From NCBI GenBank assembly GCA_963747755.1, contig CAVVGK010000014.1, forward strand, positions 1,178,001-1,242,000: a DNA stretch of 64,000 nt, given 5' to 3'. The notes beneath the pieces were generated by a model. The model worked only from the letters and a program-made list of their open reading frames with translations. It had not been told where the DNA came from and made no database searches. This DNA comes from DATFVA01 sp963747755 (GTDB lineage: Bacteria; Bacteroidota; Ignavibacteria; Ignavibacteriales; Ignavibacteriaceae). Positions 62,815 to 64,000 of the stretch are shown here, one piece after another (position 1 is the stretch's first letter; every line of letters begins with the position of its first letter). The position numbers were made by a program, and so were the translations under genes.

Positions 62815-63311
62815 TATAATTTGAAATCAGTTTTCTTGATTATATTTTTTTCGATCTTTTTGAGGTCGATTTCTGAAACTTTAATCTCTTTCTCGGGAAT
62901 AATAAAATCCGGGGCTATTTCACTAAAAGGGACTATAACGAAATCTCTGTTCATAACTCCCTCGTGCGGTATCCTTAGCTCATGATCGGAATAAATTGTT
63001 TTGTCATAAAATAATAAATCCAGATCAATTTCCCTTGGGCCCCACTTCTCTCTCTTCTTTCGTCCCAGCTTTTCTTCTACTAGTTTTAAGAGGCGGAAAA
63101 GCTCTTTCAGCCAGTAATTAGTCCTTACCTCTATAACAGCGTTCAGAAAGTCGTCCTGTTCAATGTTCCCATAAGGTTTAGTTTCATAGATAGAGGATCT
63201 GGCGGTAACAGTACAGCCTGAATCAGATTCGATCAGATCCACTGCCCTGCTTAGATTTTCCTCCCGGTTTCCTTTGTTTGTACCTAGCGATATGTATGCT
63301 GTTGTTGAAAT
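62814..63311 (-). CDS. folK: 2-Amino-4-hydroxy-6-hydroxymethyldihydropteridine pyrophosphokinase, apparently with a non-AUG start
   Basis: FolK transfers pyrophosphate from ATP to the pterin in folate synthesis. Clear motifs are SSIYETKPYG, FLNAVIEVRTNY, KKREKWGPREIDLDLLFYD and IPHEGVMNRDFVIVPFSEIAP. The frame also contains the family's N-terminal TAYISLGTNKGNREENLSR upstream of the first standard start, a GTG at 63242. Between the in-frame stop and that motif there is no ATG, GTG or TTG. I therefore place the start at ATT 63311, 15 bp past the folB stop, with a weak GGGAAG upstream, giving 165 residues, the normal family length. Use of GTG 63242 would delete beta-strand 1 and the pterin-binding loop. 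Confidence 0.85.
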   Translation of the reverse strand: MSTTAYISLGTNKGNREENLSRAVDLIESDSGCTVTARSSIYETKPYGNIEQDDFLNAVIEVRTNYWLKELFRLLKLVEEKLGRKKREKWGPREIDLDLLFYDKTIYSDHELRIPHEGVMNRDFVIVPFSEIAPDFIIPEKEIKVSEIDLKKIEKNIIKKTDFKL

Positions 63312-63325
63312 ATTTCTTCCCGCAA

Positions 63326-63697
63326 TTATAGTTCTTTTCTTTCTTTAATTACCTCTACCTCAACACAGTCAACTACACCTCCAAGGGGAGGACTGTTTTT
63401 TCTCACGCGGACACACACCTTCTCCAAAGGCTTAAAGTTAATCAGCAGTTCATTGGCTATTTTAGTGGCAAGTGATTCGATAAGGTAATGTTTTTCATCC
63501 AGCGCCAGCTTATATAAAAACTTATATACTTTATGATAATCTATTGTTTCGGAAAGATTATCATCGATCGCAGCTCTTGAAAAATCTGTGTATAAGTCAA
63601 CATCTGCTTCAAATTTTCCGCCTACAGTCTGCTCCTCCGACAAAACGCCATGGTAGCCGTAAAAAGTAGCTTTTTTAATCCTTATAATATTCTGCAT
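63326..63697 (-). CDS. folB: Dihydroneopterin aldolase
   Basis: FolB cleaves dihydroneopterin to the hydroxymethyl-dihydropterin used by FolK. The short protein (123 residues) has IRIKKATFYGYHGVLSEEQ, the substrate-site glutamate in EEQTVGGKFEADVDL, LIESLATKIANELL with the ESLA motif, and VRVRKNSPPLGGVVDCVEV. The ATG at 63697 has GGAG at 6 bp; a TTG 12 bp upstream is less likely. It is upstream of folK in the folate part of the operon. Confidence 0.95.
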   Translation of the reverse strand: MQNIIRIKKATFYGYHGVLSEEQTVGGKFEADVDLYTDFSRAAIDDNLSETIDYHKVYKFLYKLALDEKHYLIESLATKIANELLINFKPLEKVCVRVRKNSPPLGGVVDCVEVEVIKERKEL

Positions 63698-63821
63698 TCT
63701 ATTCTCCAAAAAAATAAGCTGGTTTTATCATCCCCATTTTTTATTCCGTAATATACCGGTAGTCTGCCGGTAAAAAGAGAATGTCCCAAGTATAGAAAAC
63801 TTCCCATAGATAGGTTTAAGG

Positions 63822-64000
63822 TCAACATAATGCTTCCCTCAATGCTATAACTCCGACCGCACGACCCGACTTTTTACCATCCCTCCTGTAGGAATGAAGC
63901 ATTTCTTTATATTCAAAACTGCATAATGAGGATTTCTGTATTTGATATGGAGGAACACCACTGTTCAGAATCATATCATAATTCGCCGATGAGACATCGA
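63822..64000 (-). CDS. C-terminal fragment of a multicopper polyphenol oxidase/laccase-family protein (PgeF/YfiH), runs off the right edge
   Basis: The minus-strand frame from base 64000 is open for 59 codons to TGA at 63822-63824. It reads NYDMILNSGVPPYQI, SLCSFEYKEMLHSYRRDG and KKSGRAVGVIALREAL, matching the C-terminal SH(R)RD-GxxGR end of YfiH/PgeF proteins, which have purine nucleoside phosphorylase and adenosine deaminase-like activities and are also linked to peptidoglycan quality control. The zinc-binding cysteine-containing segment SLCSFEY is present. The N-terminal part lies outside the window. Confidence 0.85.
   Translation of the reverse strand, partial: DVSSANYDMILNSGVPPYQIQKSSLCSFEYKEMLHSYRRDGKKSGRAVGVIALREALC

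Noticed and set aside
1..64000. CRISPR arrays, rRNA, tRNA genes, phage or transposase genes
   Set aside because: No regularly spaced direct repeats with unique spacers, no cloverleaf-like sequence and no transposase or integrase motifs were found on either strand.

Overview
The window most resembles a chromosomal segment of an Ignavibacteria-type bacterium (Bacteroidota/Chlorobiota/Ignavibacteriota side of the FCB group). Four secreted proteins end in the type IX secretion (T9SS) C-terminal sorting domain with the YPNPFNPS-type opening, and a fifth, PorZ-like protein ends in a related tail. Base composition is moderately low in GC. The genes include DUF2911 and DUF4834-type families, partner-switching SpoIIE phosphatases and a folB-folK-deoxynucleoside kinase string, all typical of that group. 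Genus assignment is inference. I see no rRNA, tRNA, CRISPR array, phage, insertion sequence or defence island. The content is mostly core metabolism, envelope biogenesis and signalling.

Region by region. 1-5.9 kb (minus strand): a partner-switching (Rsb-like) operon with a membrane SpoIIE phosphatase, a STAS anti-anti-sigma protein, an RsbW-like kinase, a GAF-SpoIIE phosphatase and a PDZ/multi-membrane-segment sensor that runs off the left edge and carries an apparent 1-bp frameshift. 6-8.2 kb: an ECF sigma factor and a large anti-sigma factor, also apparently split by a frameshift, with an ECF-like promoter in front. 8.3-11.4 kb (plus): a second STAS protein, a clear terminator, purA and an orphan membrane histidine kinase. 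11.4-17.4 kb (minus): nadA, aroB-aroK, an outer-membrane barrel and a PpiD/SurA-type foldase. 17.6-24 kb (plus): a Crp/Fnr regulator, a PHP phosphoesterase, ribH, a PorZ-like T9SS protein and an ABC-F ATPase; then a ROK kinase on minus. 25-27.5 kb: rsmA, a PAP2 phosphatase and menG/ubiE, tightly overlapped.

27.6-47.8 kb is rich in secreted proteins and enzymes of peptide or small-molecule turnover: a lipoprotein, rdgB, a SemiSWEET-like protein, an AhpD-like protein, a rhomboid protease, DUF2911-TPR and DUF1028-TPR proteins, two BNR/sortilin-like T9SS cargo proteins, an M28 peptidase, an X-Pro peptidase-like hydrolase, an RNase Z-like hydrolase, a TauE/SafE permease, a glyoxalase-like protein, an MFS exporter, a cupredoxin T9SS cargo and the first of two paralogous aldo/keto reductases. 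47.9-58.7 kb: the second reductase, uvrA, a YigZ/IMPACT protein, MarR, an O-methyltransferase pair and a lepA-lepB-subtilase operon. 59.4-64 kb (minus): a compact chain pgeF, folB, folK, deoxynucleoside kinase, a small membrane protein, a GT9 glycosyltransferase and a Ppx/GppA phosphatase.

The most distinctive signals are the two apparent frameshifts in sensor-type signalling genes near the left end, the ECF promoter placed almost on the sigma factor's start codon, folK lacking any ATG/GTG/TTG start compatible with its conserved N terminus, and a 719-bp gap after lepA with five 11-bp tandem repeats overlapping a coding-like remnant. I found no convincing new multi-gene system.
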